NCBI RefSeq assembly: GCF_000247695.1
Contig: NW_004624778.1
Location: 9,979,868 to 10,043,867 of the forward strand
Origin: Heterocephalus glaber
Taxonomy: Eukaryota; Chordata; Mammalia; Rodentia; Bathyergidae
Direction of reading: 5' to 3'
DNA length: 64,000 nt
Below, one piece after another: positions 7,373 through 18,790 of the stretch. The notes under the pieces were generated by a model. It was not told the DNA's origin, searched no databases, and saw only the letters and a list, made by a program, of their open reading frames with translations. The stretch's first letter is position 1. Each line of letters opens with the position of its first letter. The position numbers and the translations under genes were made by a program.

Positions 7373-9816
7373 GGGGAGCGTCAGGAGAAAAGTCAGGACC
7401 TTCTTCTAAATTGAATTGGAAGAACCCTTAAAATATGTATTTTTTCCCTCCCAGAATTGCATTGGAGAAGCCAGTGGAGAGGTATTTTTTCCCCTTGGAG
7501 TGGAATCCAAATTCAAGCACTTGTCAATTACACCTATTCAGTTTCAGCCCAGAACAAGCCTTACTAAATGAGGCATTTTAGACACCCAAGGAAATCAGTT
7601 GATTAAAGAAATTCATGGTTCCTTCAAAGGGTCATCATTTTGAAGCCCATTCTTTCCTGGCCGACGTGCCTTGTCCTTGATCTTCTGGGCTGTCTCCCCA
7701 GGCTCGCCCCTGGCCCTTCCCGGGCAGACAGATTGGCGGGCAGTGGGCAGGCAATGTCCCCTGCCTGACCACTGCACTGCCCTGCCTTCTTTGTGGCTTC
7801 AGTACAACTCCCCCATGCCCCCACCATGGCTGCCCTCTCCGCTCTGGCCCTTTGTTCTCATGCTTTTCCCAGCCAGGGTGGGAAGGCTGAGCTGATTTAC
7901 TGTGACACATAGACACACATGGATGTTCCCGGAGGAGGTGTGTGCTGTAGTGTGTGCAAGAGGAGATACACAGGTCTCCAAGGCTGGTCTCATGAGGATT
8001 TTTTTTCTTTAAAATTTTTTTTCAGTTTTCATGAGACTTAATATTAATTTTGTTCCTAGTTTGGGATAGCAAAATACTCTGCCAGCCAACCTGAACAACA
8101 ACAAAACTACCCTAAATTAGGTGACCCCTCTCATCTTACCCTAAATATTACATCAGTGTTAACCAACTCTAAGATTTTTATTTCTCTAAATTAGTGTTGA
8201 GTATATCAATACTGTTTGATAATATATTTCGAGGTTAGTTTATTAACCTAATAATAATATAGAAAGCCACTGGGTTAATGGGAAATCACGTTTTAGCAAT
8301 TTATCAAGCACACACAATATTTGACCCAGATTGTCAGAAATAAACACTAGACATGTTACGAAGACTTCCCCTCTGACTGGATAATTTAGGAACTACAAAG
8401 CTGATATCTGTTATATTCATTCTCTCAACCCTCTGACACATACCTGCTTTGACTCCAGGATTTTGGAAAAGCCACCTGTTAAGTGGATCCTCTACTACTA
8501 GCTTTGTGATAAGGTGGAGCATAGCCCTTTTTTCCGGTTCTTTCTGAACTCAAAGACTTCTCTCTAATGTCAGATAAGGCCCTCTGAATTGAATTTTCTA
8601 AAATAATAATTTTCCACAAACCAGCAAATACTATTAAACATTCAAGGTCAGGGGACAAGGCCAGAGTACTGTCACTCTCATGCAGATGATGAGGCTGGGC
8701 CACCTCTCTTTCTTTTGCAGTTTTCTCATCTCCTGCCCCCTTACCATCCCTCCATCTTTAAATAAGCACCCTGCAGTGTCACATTGGAAAACTTGGTAGC
8801 TTCCTAGGCAAGTGAAGCAGCTGCTCTGTGCTAGATCCAGGTGTACCCTTGAGCCCTCTTCTGGAGCCAAGACCAGGAGACAAAATGCCCTTGACTCTGA
8901 GCCAGGGCATCACTATTGTTCTATCCATTTCACTAGAGCACTGTTGCACAAATGTCCAGGACAATTTCTCCTTAGTTTCTCTATAGATCTAAATCCCTTT
9001 TAAAAATTTCTAGCTTAACCTAGCATGAATATAAAATTAGTATTTATTAGTTTCTGGTATGGTTTAGCCACAGATGAACCAATATATTTCCAAGAGGATG
9101 GAGTCAGAGGACTTACCTTGGAAAGACTCAGATTTTCAGGATAATCTAAGAATGAAAAGCAAACATAACCTCGTAGTTGAACCACTTGCAATGCCTATAA
9201 CTCATGTGTTGATCACTCATTCATTTGTTCATTCATTCATTCACTCACACTGTTCATTTATTTAAAGGATGTTCTATGATCTCTACTTTGGGGCAAGTCT
9301 TGTGTTAAAGGGTTACAGAAAAAAGAGGGACCTCCTGGGCTTATGTTGAGGCTGGGAGGAATGCTCAGGGCCCCAGATGCTGCCCAAGATGTCTGAGCCG
9401 AAGGAAGCACCCAAGTGAAGGGAAGACTGTCCTGCTGGTGCAGCAGGCTCGGAGCTGTCAAGGGTTTGGGTCCTAGCTCAGTCTTGATCTGGAACAGTGA
9501 ACATAGCCGCTGGTCGAGCATCACCTGGACAACGACCATCATGAAAACTACCTGACAGGGGGTGTCCAAACTGAAGGTACCTGGCACATGCTGAGCACAT
9601 GCTAGATGGCCACCCTTCCTCATCACAACTGTAGGCATTTACCAGCCTGAGGACCAAATAAAGTCAGAGATGACCTTGCTGAGGATGGGGTGTGCATACA
9701 GGATGGAGGAAACGGGGAAGCTTGCCAGGTGGGTGTGGGGAGCCGTGAGATTTTGGCCAATCAATGCCAGCACTCTGCTGATTTGTCAAGAACACACATG
9801 CACATGAGGAGGGAGG
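7372..9816. other. Intron; AT-rich conserved-looking patch at 8000-8340
   Basis: No gene is seen. The patch at about 8000-8340 is AT-rich with several TAAT/ATTA cores (for example around 8040-8055 and 8236-8256) and no recognisable repeat, so it is a candidate regulatory element. A short (ATTC)n run lies at about 9219-9245. The rest looks like ordinary unique intron. Confidence 0.4.
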
Positions 9817-9817
9817 T

Positions 9818-9844
9818 TGTGTGTGTGTGTGTGTGTGTGTGTGT
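9818..9844. repeat. (GT)n microsatellite
   Basis: About 13 GT units. Confidence 0.95.
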
Positions 9845-11560
9845 CTATGTGTTGTCTTACACAGCTACAGGGACAGCAGGCCATTGTCCTGCCTTTGAGT
9901 GGCTCTCCCCAGACCATAGGCAGGAGTCTCAACGGTACAAGGTCTGCAGAATGTGGGGAAAAGGTGGAAGAGAGTTCAAAGGCAGTTTCTGAAGCCTTTG
10001 GAAGAGTTTGGACTTGCTCCTGTGGCCCCTGGGAGCTCTCAGGGGATGGTGGTGTTTAGTTGGTTTATTTATTCTGGCAGCTGATGACAGAGGGGTGAGA
10101 TGGAGGGGCTGAGGTCAGGGAGGAGGCCATGAAAACTTCCCAGGGGGTGATAGAGGGCCAAGCTCTGGGTCTGAGGAATGGGAAGACTGCTCGCATGGTA
10201 TGTGGGGGTCCTTACCATAAGGGAGGAGTGAGCAGGGTCACACATGGAAGGGGCTGAATGGTATGAGGTCTTTGGGGTGCTGGGAAAACATATACCCATG
10301 AAGACAAACAGGGAGGATGAGAGGAACAGTCAGCTCAGGGAGGGATGAGTTCAGTGCTGAGAGATCATACAGCATTTGGCAGACGAAAGGGGATTGTAGT
10401 GATGTCTGGGAGTAGACACTTCTAGTACTGTTAAATTCAGCTTTCTGGTTGGGGTAGGAAATGAACTTCAATGGTAAATTCCCTCATGTTTACATGACAC
10501 TCTCTCCATGCCTGACATCCCTTAACTGGGCCATTCACATGTACCATTAGCTGCTCGGGTCACCTGGAGCAGCCTCTCTTACGTTAGCCTCTCTGGTGGC
10601 TGTAGCTGGGTCCCACAATGTTTCAGTTTGGACATACTTTATTAAGTTTCCTCTTTGCTGAGAAGAGGCCCCAGGATAGGCAGGTGCCAGGATTTTTGCC
10701 TCCACGGATTTGCAGAAAGGTCAGCCTTACCATGGAGAAGGAGGAGCTTGAGGCCGCCCAGCCTGGTAGCTGAATGAGGCACCAGAGGCAGGGGTGTGGT
10801 GATGGGACAAGGACAGGGGTGGCAGGCAGGGGCTGGGCTCTGGTCTCAGGATTGGCCCCCTTTGTAAAGAGAGGATTTCCCCATTTCAAAGCTCATTTGC
10901 TTGCATGATCTCAGCCCCCAGTGAGGAGTAACTGGGAACCAGAGGAGGAAACTGAGGCCTAGAGTGGGGAAAGCCTTTATCCCTCCCCATCACTAAGAGG
11001 TTGAGCCCCCATGGCACTCAGGCGTGAGGGACCCTGTCAAGACCAAGGCAAGTGGAAGCAATCCTGCTTGTCTTCCACATGCGGTAGGACAAATTCACAA
11101 CGATGGACTCTTCCTCCACACTGGGAGAGGCCGCATTGCAGCTCACGCACTGCAAGCTATGAGGGGTTCAGTCCCTAGTGCTGAGCCCCACATGTCTCAC
11201 AGGGCATCCCGAGAGATGGGGTGTGCCTTGAGGACCAGAGAACCCCTTAGCAGGAAATGAGCAAGGAGCTGGGACCAAACGTGTGAGTTCTTTAATCTTC
11301 AGGAGCTGCCTAGCAGAGGCCTGGCCGGCTCACCGGGGCGGACATGGGGGAGGTAGAATCTGTGCTCTGCTTCCCACAGAAATAATAGGTGTCTATTTCC
11401 CAGGCTTTCCTCCTACATGGTAGGCATGTTTTGCAACCTTTCTTAAATCATCTTGCTGCCTTCACAATTTCATCTATGTTATAGCATAGACATAATAGAA
11501 TCCTGTTTAGAAAGTAAACCAATGGGGAAAAACGTCCCTTAAGGAGCCCACCCCTCTGAT
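9845..11560. other. Intron, no gene seen
   Basis: GC-moderate unique sequence with short overlapping chance frames on both strands. No splice-flanked frame with family similarity was recognised. Confidence 0.5.
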
Positions 11561-11639
11561 CACATGAGTGAAGTGCCTTCCACACTTTTGTTCCTACATT
11601 TGGTGTGTGTGTGTTTTTGGTTTTGTTTGTTTGTTTGTT

Positions 11640-11790
11640 ATTTTTTGGAGCAAACAGTGTACATACAATTTGGCATTCTCCATTTTTTTTATTTAACACA
11701 ATGTCACACACATTTTCACATTTTATTGTGTTGTTTTCCACATGCATCACTTTGAATGATTACATAATATTCCACTGGAATGGTGGGGCT
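11640..11790 (-). repeat. Ancient LINE-1 3' end fragment
   Basis: The block around 'gattacataatattccactggaatgg' resembles the reverse complement of the L1 3' end 'ccattccaatggaatattatgcagcc', preceded by an AT-rich stretch of the same type. It is strongly diverged. Confidence 0.4.
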
Positions 11791-12009
11791 GATGGCTTTT
11801 GATGTCCTCAAACTGCCAAGGGTCATAGGGCCTCTCCATGCTGGCCTACTCTCTGCCTCCCACCTGCTGTTTTGAGGTGCTGAGGGAGGGTTAGTGGATG
11901 ACTCGGACAGGTCCCAAGTCTGCCTAGCATTAGCCCTTTTCATCAGCAGGCCCAGTGGGGGAGGGGTGCAGGGGAAGGAAGAAGATGGGGATAAATTGTC
12001 CTGTGTGTG

Positions 12010-12100
12010 ACCTGGGTCCTAGATCTTTTTCTGCCACAGATTCCCACTGTGATCTTGAGCAAGTCACCTTCCCCCCATCATTCCTCAGTTATCCTGTCCA
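12010..12100 (+). repeat. MIR SINE fragment
   Basis: 'tgatcttgagcaagtcacctt' matches the MIR core 'tgaccttgggcaagttactt', followed by a 'cctcagttatcctgtcc' block (MIR: 'cctcagtttcctcatct'). Confidence 0.65.
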
Positions 12101-12224
12101 TCCATGGCTAGGTCCAAAGTTTGGCCTTTATGGGTCTTGTCACATGAAGTACATGTGAAACAAATTGAAAAGGTAGCCTAAGGTAAGAGTAATAGGAATG
12201 ACTAGCATTGTGCACCAGGACATA

Positions 12225-12360
12225 GTCCTGGCTTCCAGTTCTGTTCTGTCAGTTAGCACCCTGGTGATGCTGGCCAAGTATCCCTATTCTGCGACTTCTC
12301 TTCCTATCTGCCAAGGGAGATAATTGGCCTAATTGCCTCTTCCTGCTCTAAAAAACTATG
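12225..12360 (+). repeat. MIR-family SINE
   Basis: A MIR-like order is visible: 'ctggccaagtatcc', then 'tctgccaagggagataattgg', ending in 'ctgctctaaaaaactatgatt', which resembles the tail of a MIR variant. Confidence 0.5.
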
Positions 12361-14540
12361 ATTTCCTCTTGATGAGAGTAACTTCCGGTTCTCTTGCCTT
12401 TTCTTCGGGACAGCTCCACATGACCCTTAGCACTCTGTGGGCCCTTCTTTGCTTTTTGCTGGCCAGGTTACACTGTGGCACGGGTGGGAAAGGAGCAGTC
12501 ATGGCTCCTGCTGGGCTGGTGGCCCATCCAGGGCCACAAGCACAGACCCCAGGGCTCCCAAGAGAATTAGGGTTGGAACTGCTTCTGCTGTCACAGTTCC
12601 AGGGCTGAGGAGCAGGTCCCTGCTTCCCTTTAAATGTGCCCTGAGGTATGCGGCCTTGGGGTAGGGAGCCCTCCAGGAAGTCCCCCCAGCCATTGAGAGA
12701 TGGTGATGTCACCCACGCGGTGGCCTGGCCATGACGATGCCTGTTCATATCCCTAGTTCACAGGGTTGGCCTCCCAGTCTAGGAGAGGAAGTGGCAGAGC
12801 TGAGTCAGCTTGTGCCTGAGGTGGGGAGAGCGAGAGCGGAGGAGGCAAGAATTCAGCCAGCACCTGTCTCAGAGAAGGCAGGAAGCCCCAACAGCTGCTG
12901 CTCCCCTGGGGGGTGAAGGTGGGAGGGAGGAGGCAGTGGCCTCTGTGTCCCTGCTGCTGGCTGAGCCCCAGGTCTCCCCTACCAGCTGCCAGGGTCCTGT
13001 GCCACCTCTTCTTGAGAACTCCTCTGGGCTGTCTGTCCCTCAGTACCACCTACCTTTTAGAGGAACTGCTTCTCCCAAGGTCTGTGGGAGCTGAGGGGTG
13101 AATGTGTCCACTCCGACTCCTGAGCTTGAGGTGCTGGCTTTCATTTGGCCTTTTCACAGCCCTCAGCCTTCACGATGGGCTCATTCCCTGGAGCATGAGG
13201 CATGGGGCTGCTGACCAGAGCTACATTTTGATTGTGAGGAAGGCAAGTGAGAAAGGGGAGGCCTAGGTCTACAGAATTGGCTCTTCTCAAGGCTCCCTGC
13301 TCTGCAACCACCCCATGGCCCAGAGTGTCCCCAGTCCTGCTGAGGGAGGAGACCCCAGAGGTAGCTGGGAGAGAGGCATGGCCCCAGTTCAGTCAGTGCT
13401 CACCAGAGCCCCTCATCTTGGACACCAGGGTGCGTCAGCCATGGCCTCACTTTTGGTGGGCAGAGATGTAAGTCAGGCTGGATCAGGAGAGAAGCGGTGC
13501 ATGAGAGGCAACCCCTGCTTGTCTTCTCTGGCTGAGGTGTTTCTGAGGCTACTGGGGACTGGGCTGTACCTGCCACAGAATTCAAAGGGACAGACAGCAA
13601 GAGGTGGTGGGAGGGAGGCTGGGTCTGGCTGAACCCAGGGGATCCAGATATCCAGGGAAATGGAAGGGTGAAGAAAGCAGGTCACCTGGGGTGAGGGACC
13701 CATAGCTGGCTGGCCTCAGCTTGGTCCTGCCCAGCAGGTGAGGAGGAGAAGGCGGGATCAGAGCCGGGCACATGGTGGGTCCACCTAAAGGGTCCCTGAG
13801 CAGCCCAGACTTCCTGGAGAGAGTGAGGGGAGCAGGACAGGAAGGGAGGAGAGGCGGCCAGAGCCTGGCTCTGTGCTCACTGCCCAGGCCCTCCTCAGCA
13901 GGGACATTCACCCATCCCACGTGCTCCCCAAGTCTGAGTTTGCTTCCCTCAGGGAGCACCCAGACTGCAGGGGCTGGAGGGCTATTAGATGTGTGCTCAG
14001 CAGTCAGCAGAACCTTGACTCTGAGGACCCAAAGGGCCTGGCCCCACTGCAGGGTAAATAGTTCAGTTTTCAGTTTCACCTCTCAACTGGGGAGAAGCTA
14101 AATACCTCTAGATGCAGCTCTTTCGCCAACTTTTGGGTGAATCTATAGACCCTAAGTGACATACTCAGCTCAAGCTGTGTCCCACGTTTGCACTCCTCCC
14201 AAATGTGGGTGCTTCCTGGATGAGTGTGGGGAGCATTTTGGGGTTGGCCTGAGGCCTCTCGTTCCCAGCACTGGGGACCTGGGCTGTCCAACGGGCAGTC
14301 AAAAGCTGGCTCCCAGAGCCCGAGGCAGGGTTGGAACCCAGGTTTGTGCTACTGAGGGCCAGAGGGTTCCTTGGCTCTTGATTACAGTCTGTTAAACAGT
14401 ATGAGCCTGGCAGCTCGAGCCGGGGTTGTCAGGGTTAAGCGGTAGCACACACATACCTGGGGGAGGCTTGCAGATTATGTGGTGACATGGAGAGGAGGCC
14501 AGAGCATGGAGACGAACCCACTGCAATGCTGTGTAGGGCT
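12361..14540. other. GC-rich intron, no gene seen
   Basis: Repeat-poor and GC-rich with open frames up to 165 codons on the - strand (13582-14079). None resembles a known protein, none has a convincing splice context, and opposite-strand frames overlap it, so I regard them as chance frames favoured by GC content. Confidence 0.5.
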
Positions 14541-14544
14541 CTCC

Positions 14545-14700
14545 TGGACACTGTGGTAAAATCAATAGCAGAACATTTGCCATTTTAGCTATTTTATAAT
14601 GCATAGTTCAATGGTAGGAAAAATACACACAATATTTTGCAACCATCACCCATTTTATTTCTTACACTTTTTATCATTCCAAACAAACAAAGGGCTCCAT
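14545..14700 (-). repeat. Ancient LINE-1 3'UTR fragment
   Basis: The block with 'gcatagttcaatggtag' and 'ttttgcaaccatcaccca' resembles the old L1 3'UTR in reverse ('acaattcagtggcatt...gtgcaaccatcaccacc'), the same element type as at 40188-40625. Confidence 0.5.
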
Positions 14701-14829
14701 TAGTTTTCACCGACTTTGGGGCCTGCTCCCAGCAAGGACTGGGCAAGGACTGTGCTTACTGAGTCTCCTGGTGAAAGGGCTCAGGGCAGAGCGGGAGGGA
14801 GGACTAAGTGGTAGCAGCAAAGTATACAC

Positions 14830-15015
14830 GGATTTTGCCATCAGGCAATCTGGCTTTGTCATCTACTATCTAGGTGACTTTGGACTTTGCTGAATCTCTC
14901 TTCCTCTGAAGAGATAGTGATAATTGATATTAATACCAGTGTCATGGGGAGGTGAGGATGAAAGAGATTATGTTGCATGTAAAGAATGAGGTACACAAAA
15001 TCCTAGGAAGTACTT
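14830..15015 (+). repeat. MIR SINE
   Basis: The full MIR order is present: 'ggcaatctggctttgtcatctactatctaggtgactttgg', a diverged 'ctcttcctctgaag' block, 'ggtgaggatgaaagagattatgttgcatgtaaag' and 'ggaagtacttagcaag'. Confidence 0.7.
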
Positions 15016-15985
15016 AGCAAGAGATGGTCATTTCCCAACTCCCATCCACACACCCCTCCTCCCCCTCTGCAGATGCACAAACCTGCTTGATCAGGCCAGG
15101 TGCAGCTAGGGTCCTTAGGGGACTTGGGCAGATAGGAAAGGGCTGGGCAGGTTGCAGTTTAATTGCCTAAGCAATTACAAGAATCCACTGAGATGTGGGC
15201 AACTGAGGTACAGACAGCAGGTGGCTTGGGAGAGCCCTGTACATTCCTGAAGTGGGTGGAAAATGCACACATCTGGTCACACCAAGGACCAAGTCAATGG
15301 TCATGCTGGCTAGAAAGTGCGGCCCAGCTAGGTGGGAGGTAGCTTGGTACACAGGGTGGGAAGAGGTCACCGAAGCCCATACAGGTTGGGAGCAGAGCTG
15401 GAGGAGGTGAGACAGGCTGCCCCAGAGAAAGGAGATCTGCCTCAGTGGTCAGGTCAGCCCTGCCCTGGCCCCTTCCCACAGAGTTCCAGATCCCGTCCAA
15501 GAGGTGAATGTCTGAGTCCTGTGGCTGTCACCCTTGTCTGAGTTTTCTTTTTCTTTTCTGAAGCATTGGATCCTCTCATTTCATTGTCATCCCACTGTCC
15601 CAGTCCCCTTTCTCCTGCCTCCCTGGCCTCTCCTGCTGTGATTCTCTGCCTCCTCTCTTGCCTCTCTGCCTTGCCAGACTGCTCCAGTGGGTTGCCCTGC
15701 TGTCCCTCCGAAGAGAGCCAAGTGGAGGGGTGAGGCTGCCCTGGAGCAGGGTTTTGTGGCCTCCCTCTAGAGTGGGCCACATTCCTAGGGCATTGGTTCT
15801 GCTCTCCAAAAATGGGGTGCGAATTCTCACCTGCTGGGCTGAGTGAGGGTTAAGTGAGATGTGGATGTAATGTGCCCACCATGATCCTTGGTACAGAGTG
15901 AGCTGCTCTTGCTATATGTGGGCACCTGCTAGGGGTCGTCACTTGCAGACTCCTCCTGCTGGCTCTCTGGAGGCTCATTGAACGC
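15016..15985. other. Intron, no gene seen
   Basis: Unique-looking sequence with pyrimidine-rich patches (15580-15670). No repeat family or exon was recognised. Confidence 0.5.
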
Positions 15986-15989
15986 GATA

Positions 15990-16090
15990 AAGAAACAATG
16001 GTGGGGGGAACGTCTCTGAGGCTCAATGTTTTTGTCTGTGAAATGGGAATAATCATAGTAACCCCCAACTGTGGTTTAAAGGAGGCTCAG
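15990..16090 (+). repeat. MIR SINE, interrupted by a younger SINE
   Basis: 'gaggctcaatgtttttgtctgtgaaatgggaataatcatagtaa' matches the MIR 'gcctcagtttcctcatctgtaaaatggggataataatagtac' region. It is cut by the ID-like SINE that starts at 16091. Confidence 0.65.
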
Positions 16091-16178
16091 GGCCGGGGAT
16101 TTAGCTCAGTGATTTCGCCGCCCGCTGCGCAAGCGCAAGGACCCGAGTTCGATCCCCAGTACCAAAAAAAAAAAAAAA
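16091..16178 (+). mobile_element. ID-like tRNA-derived SINE, young copy
   Basis: It begins GGCCGGGGATTTAGCTCAGTG, containing the RNA polymerase III A box, and has a B box at GAGTTCGATCC, then GGTACC-like sequence and a 15-A tail. A direct repeat (about 13 bp, ending GGAGGCTCAG) flanks it at 16078-16090 and 16176-16188. CpGs are still intact, which points to a recent insertion. Confidence 0.9.
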
Positions 16179-16324
16179 GGAGGCTCAGATTCGATAATGG
16201 ATCTGTTCAGCTCATTTAGCACTTGTGCTCTGAGTACCACAAGTGTCTGCACTGGACCAGGCCTTGTGCCAGGCCCTGGGGACAGGAGGATAACAACAAA
16301 ACAAGAGCAGCAGCAGATACTCAT

Positions 16325-16440
16325 GTAGCACTCACCTTGCCAGGCACTTTCCCATGCACCTTACCTGCCTCTCTGGGCTGGAAACAGATGTGTGGAGGTT
16401 CTGAAAGTCCAGTTCTGAGTCATAACTAGGTGCTTCTCTA
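16325..16440 (-). repeat. MIR-like fragment
   Basis: 'ttgccaggcactttcccatgcac' and a following 'gttctgagtcataactaggtg' suggest a degraded MIR in reverse orientation. Confidence 0.4.
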
Positions 16441-17345
16441 GCTGGGGAGACACCCTGGGGGAGAGAATGTCCAGATTTGCTGATGCCTGAGTGAGTCTTA
16501 AAGGATGCGTGGGGCTGAGCAGGAGAGATAGGGAACCTGCCAAGGAGCAGAGGCTAATGTCCTGCCCAGGAGCTGGGGCTTTGCCAGCACTACTGGTCAA
16601 CTGTGCCTACTGGTCAGCACTGCTGGTGGCCAATTGGCTTTAGTGGAGAGCCAAGTGCTCATAGTCTGTTCAGACCCTTGACTTGTCTTGAGCAAAGGGC
16701 CAAAGGTGAGAGCTGGATGCTACCCTTGAAGAACTAGAAAACGAAGTAGGAGTCACCACAGCCTCCTGCAAACCAATGATGGCCAATGTCTTCACAGTAA
16801 AGGGTAACATGCTCTCTCATGGAGGGTGGGGGCTTTGGAGGAGCAGGGCAGTGGTTGTCTGGGAGACTTCCAGGAACATGCGGGGGGGGGAACTGACCTT
16901 GAAGTAGAGGAATTTTCCACAGTGTCCACCCAAACATTGGGCCCCAAGCACTGCTAAAAATTCTTTCTGCAAAAAGGTTACATGCTTGGACAATTTGGAG
17001 ATGCTTCACACTACGTCTCATCTTAGAGAGTGCCACTGTCTGTTAGCCCACCAAAAGCGCTGCTAAAGTCTGCAATAAAGACAGCCCTTTGGTTTTGCCA
17101 CAGTGGCATTTCCCAAAGCTATCCGACCACAGAGCTCTGTGTGTGTGGGTGTCACTTTTAGAAACATTCCTTGAACTTGATGCCTGGAGCAGTTTGGGAG
17201 GTGCTACCTCAGGAAGTGGGTCATTTAACTCAAGACTGGTCCATAGGACCTCCATTATATTATGTGGGAAGGAACACTGAAGAACACAAAAGCCACAAAA
17301 TGTGGCTGCTCTCTCAAGGTCCCTTGTCCCAGGGATGTCATCCTT
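16441..17345. other. Intron, no gene seen
   Basis: Unique-looking sequence. The 163-codon frame at 17043-17534 (- strand) runs into the MLT1 LTR and is not protein-like. Confidence 0.5.
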
Positions 17346-17349
17346 AGCT

Positions 17350-17775
17350 ACTGTCTTAGACCCTGCAGGTTGCAAAAACAAAATGCCAGAGGCTGGGTGG
17401 CTTATAAATAACAGAAATTCATGTGTCACTGTTCTGGAGTCTGGACAGTCCAGGATGAAGGCACTAACAGGTGCTGTGTCTGGCAACGGCCCACTTCCTG
17501 GATGGTTGTCTTTTGCTGTAACTTCACATGGCAAAAGAGGGGAGGATCTCTTTGGTAAGGGTGTTAATTCTGCTCACAAGGGCTCCACACTCCGACTACT
17601 TGTTGCTCACATACATGGGTTCACATGAGCGTACCCCTCATACCTTATCCACATTAGTACAAGCTTAGTTGTCTCCAGATAGGGTTCCCTTCCTCCTCTC
17701 TGATGTGACACGTGTGTCCCTGTGAAGCCCTGACCCCACTGTCACTGAATTCTCATCATAAATATTCAACAAGGA
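17350..17775 (-). mobile_element. MLT1-type LTR (ERVL-MaLR), solo
   Basis: In reverse complement the order matches MLT1 LTRs: at the left end the complement of 'ccacccagtctgtggtattttgttatagcagcc', then 'gttctggagtctgg' and 'ggcaacggcccacttcctgg', then 'cacatggcaaaag', 'gggtgttaattc' and 'caagggctcc', ending near 'tgaattctcatca'. These are non-coding LTRs of an ancient non-autonomous retroelement. No internal retroviral gene is present. Confidence 0.65.
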
Positions 17776-18097
17776 GGTGCAGCCATCAGCCAGGATGGTG
17801 CCGTGAGCTCTAGCACACAGGGGCCCACACACCATCCTCAGGCCTCTGCTGTTCCCATGGACCTTTGTTGAGGCACAGGAGGAGTGGTGGCTGGTTGGGA
17901 GCTAAGGAGGGAGGCATGGTTAGTTTGGTGTGGCTTCCACTGTGATGGGTAAGGCAGCACCCTGAGGTGCTGTGTGGTCTGAGAGGGCTTCCAGGAGATG
18001 GATCTTGAGCTGGGACAGAGGATGAGCTCCATGTCAGCAGGGAGGGGGCACTGGGGAATAGAGGCCACATGAGGGGCATCAAGAGGCATGACTGTTG

Positions 18098-18280
18098 CTG
18101 GGCATGGTAGCACATACCTGCAATCCAGCTACTTGGGAGGCTAAAGCAGGAGGAATGTGAGTTCGAGGTCAGCATGGGCAACCTGGTAAGACTGTCTCAA
18201 AATTAAAAATACAAAGGGCTGGGGATTTAGCTCAGTGGTAGAGTACCTCTGGGTTCAATCCTTAGTACCACATACAGAAG
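18098..18280 (+). mobile_element. B1-ID dimeric SINE
   Basis: Left half is B1-like ('gctgggcatggtagcacatacctgcaatccagctacttgggaggct...gagttcgaggtcagc...'), followed by 'ctgtctcaaaattaaaaatacaaa'. The right half is an ID monomer ('gggctggggatttagctcagtggtagag...gggttcaatccttagtacc'). B1 derives from 7SL RNA and ID from a tRNA-like RNA. Fused dimers of this kind are known in several rodent families. Confidence 0.85.
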
Positions 18281-18569
18281 AGGAACAATAGTGCCTGGTG
18301 GCCCCCAACACCAGGATCCCCAGAAGTGGGTACGGAGAGAGTGTGGGCAGAGGTGGAAGAAGAAGCAGGAGGGCTAGGGAGTGGCTAATCTGTTCCACTG
18401 GCATCTCCTCCTGGCATCCTCAGCAGTGGGCCTGACCCCTGGCCGAAGTCCTACTAGCTGGAAGACTCCTCAGCTAGTACTCACCTCTATCACCCAGGTG
18501 GCTGGAGGAATGAAAGAGACCATATGATATTAATGTTGCTGCTCAGTTTTATAAAGTGTCCTGACAAGC

Positions 18570-18790
18570 TGGTGAGCCAGGCACACTCGGTCTTATTTAC
18601 GGCTGCTTTTATTTCTCCAACATTGAGATTAATTTGACGATAGCTGTTTATAAGATCCTCTGTCATCAGATAGGGCCATTACCTGGGAGGAGAGGAGGCT
18701 GGGTTTAATTTGTGAACAGTGCGCTGGGTCCCTCTGCCCCAGAGTGCATGTGGGAGTCACAGTCATAAATCACTGCGGACACAGCCGCGC
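18570..18790. promoter_or_regulatory. Candidate conserved non-coding element
   Basis: A repeat-free block with dense homeodomain/HOX-like (TTTAT, TTTACG, ATTAAT), GATA-like (AGATAG) and CATAAATCA cores, between repeat-rich flanks. The call is based only on motif density and lack of repeats. Confidence 0.25.

Noticed and set aside
13582..14079. 165-codon minus-strand frame
   Set aside because: GC-rich DNA with an equally open opposite strand; no similarity to a known protein.
16091..16178. tRNA gene
   Set aside because: A and B boxes are present, but the sequence does not close into an acceptor stem, ends in a poly(A) tail and has target-site duplications, so it is a tRNA-derived SINE. The same applies to the other ID-like copies.
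17350..17775. Endogenous retrovirus with genes
   Set aside because: Only an LTR-like sequence of the non-autonomous MaLR type is present; no gag, pol or env sequence was seen beside it.
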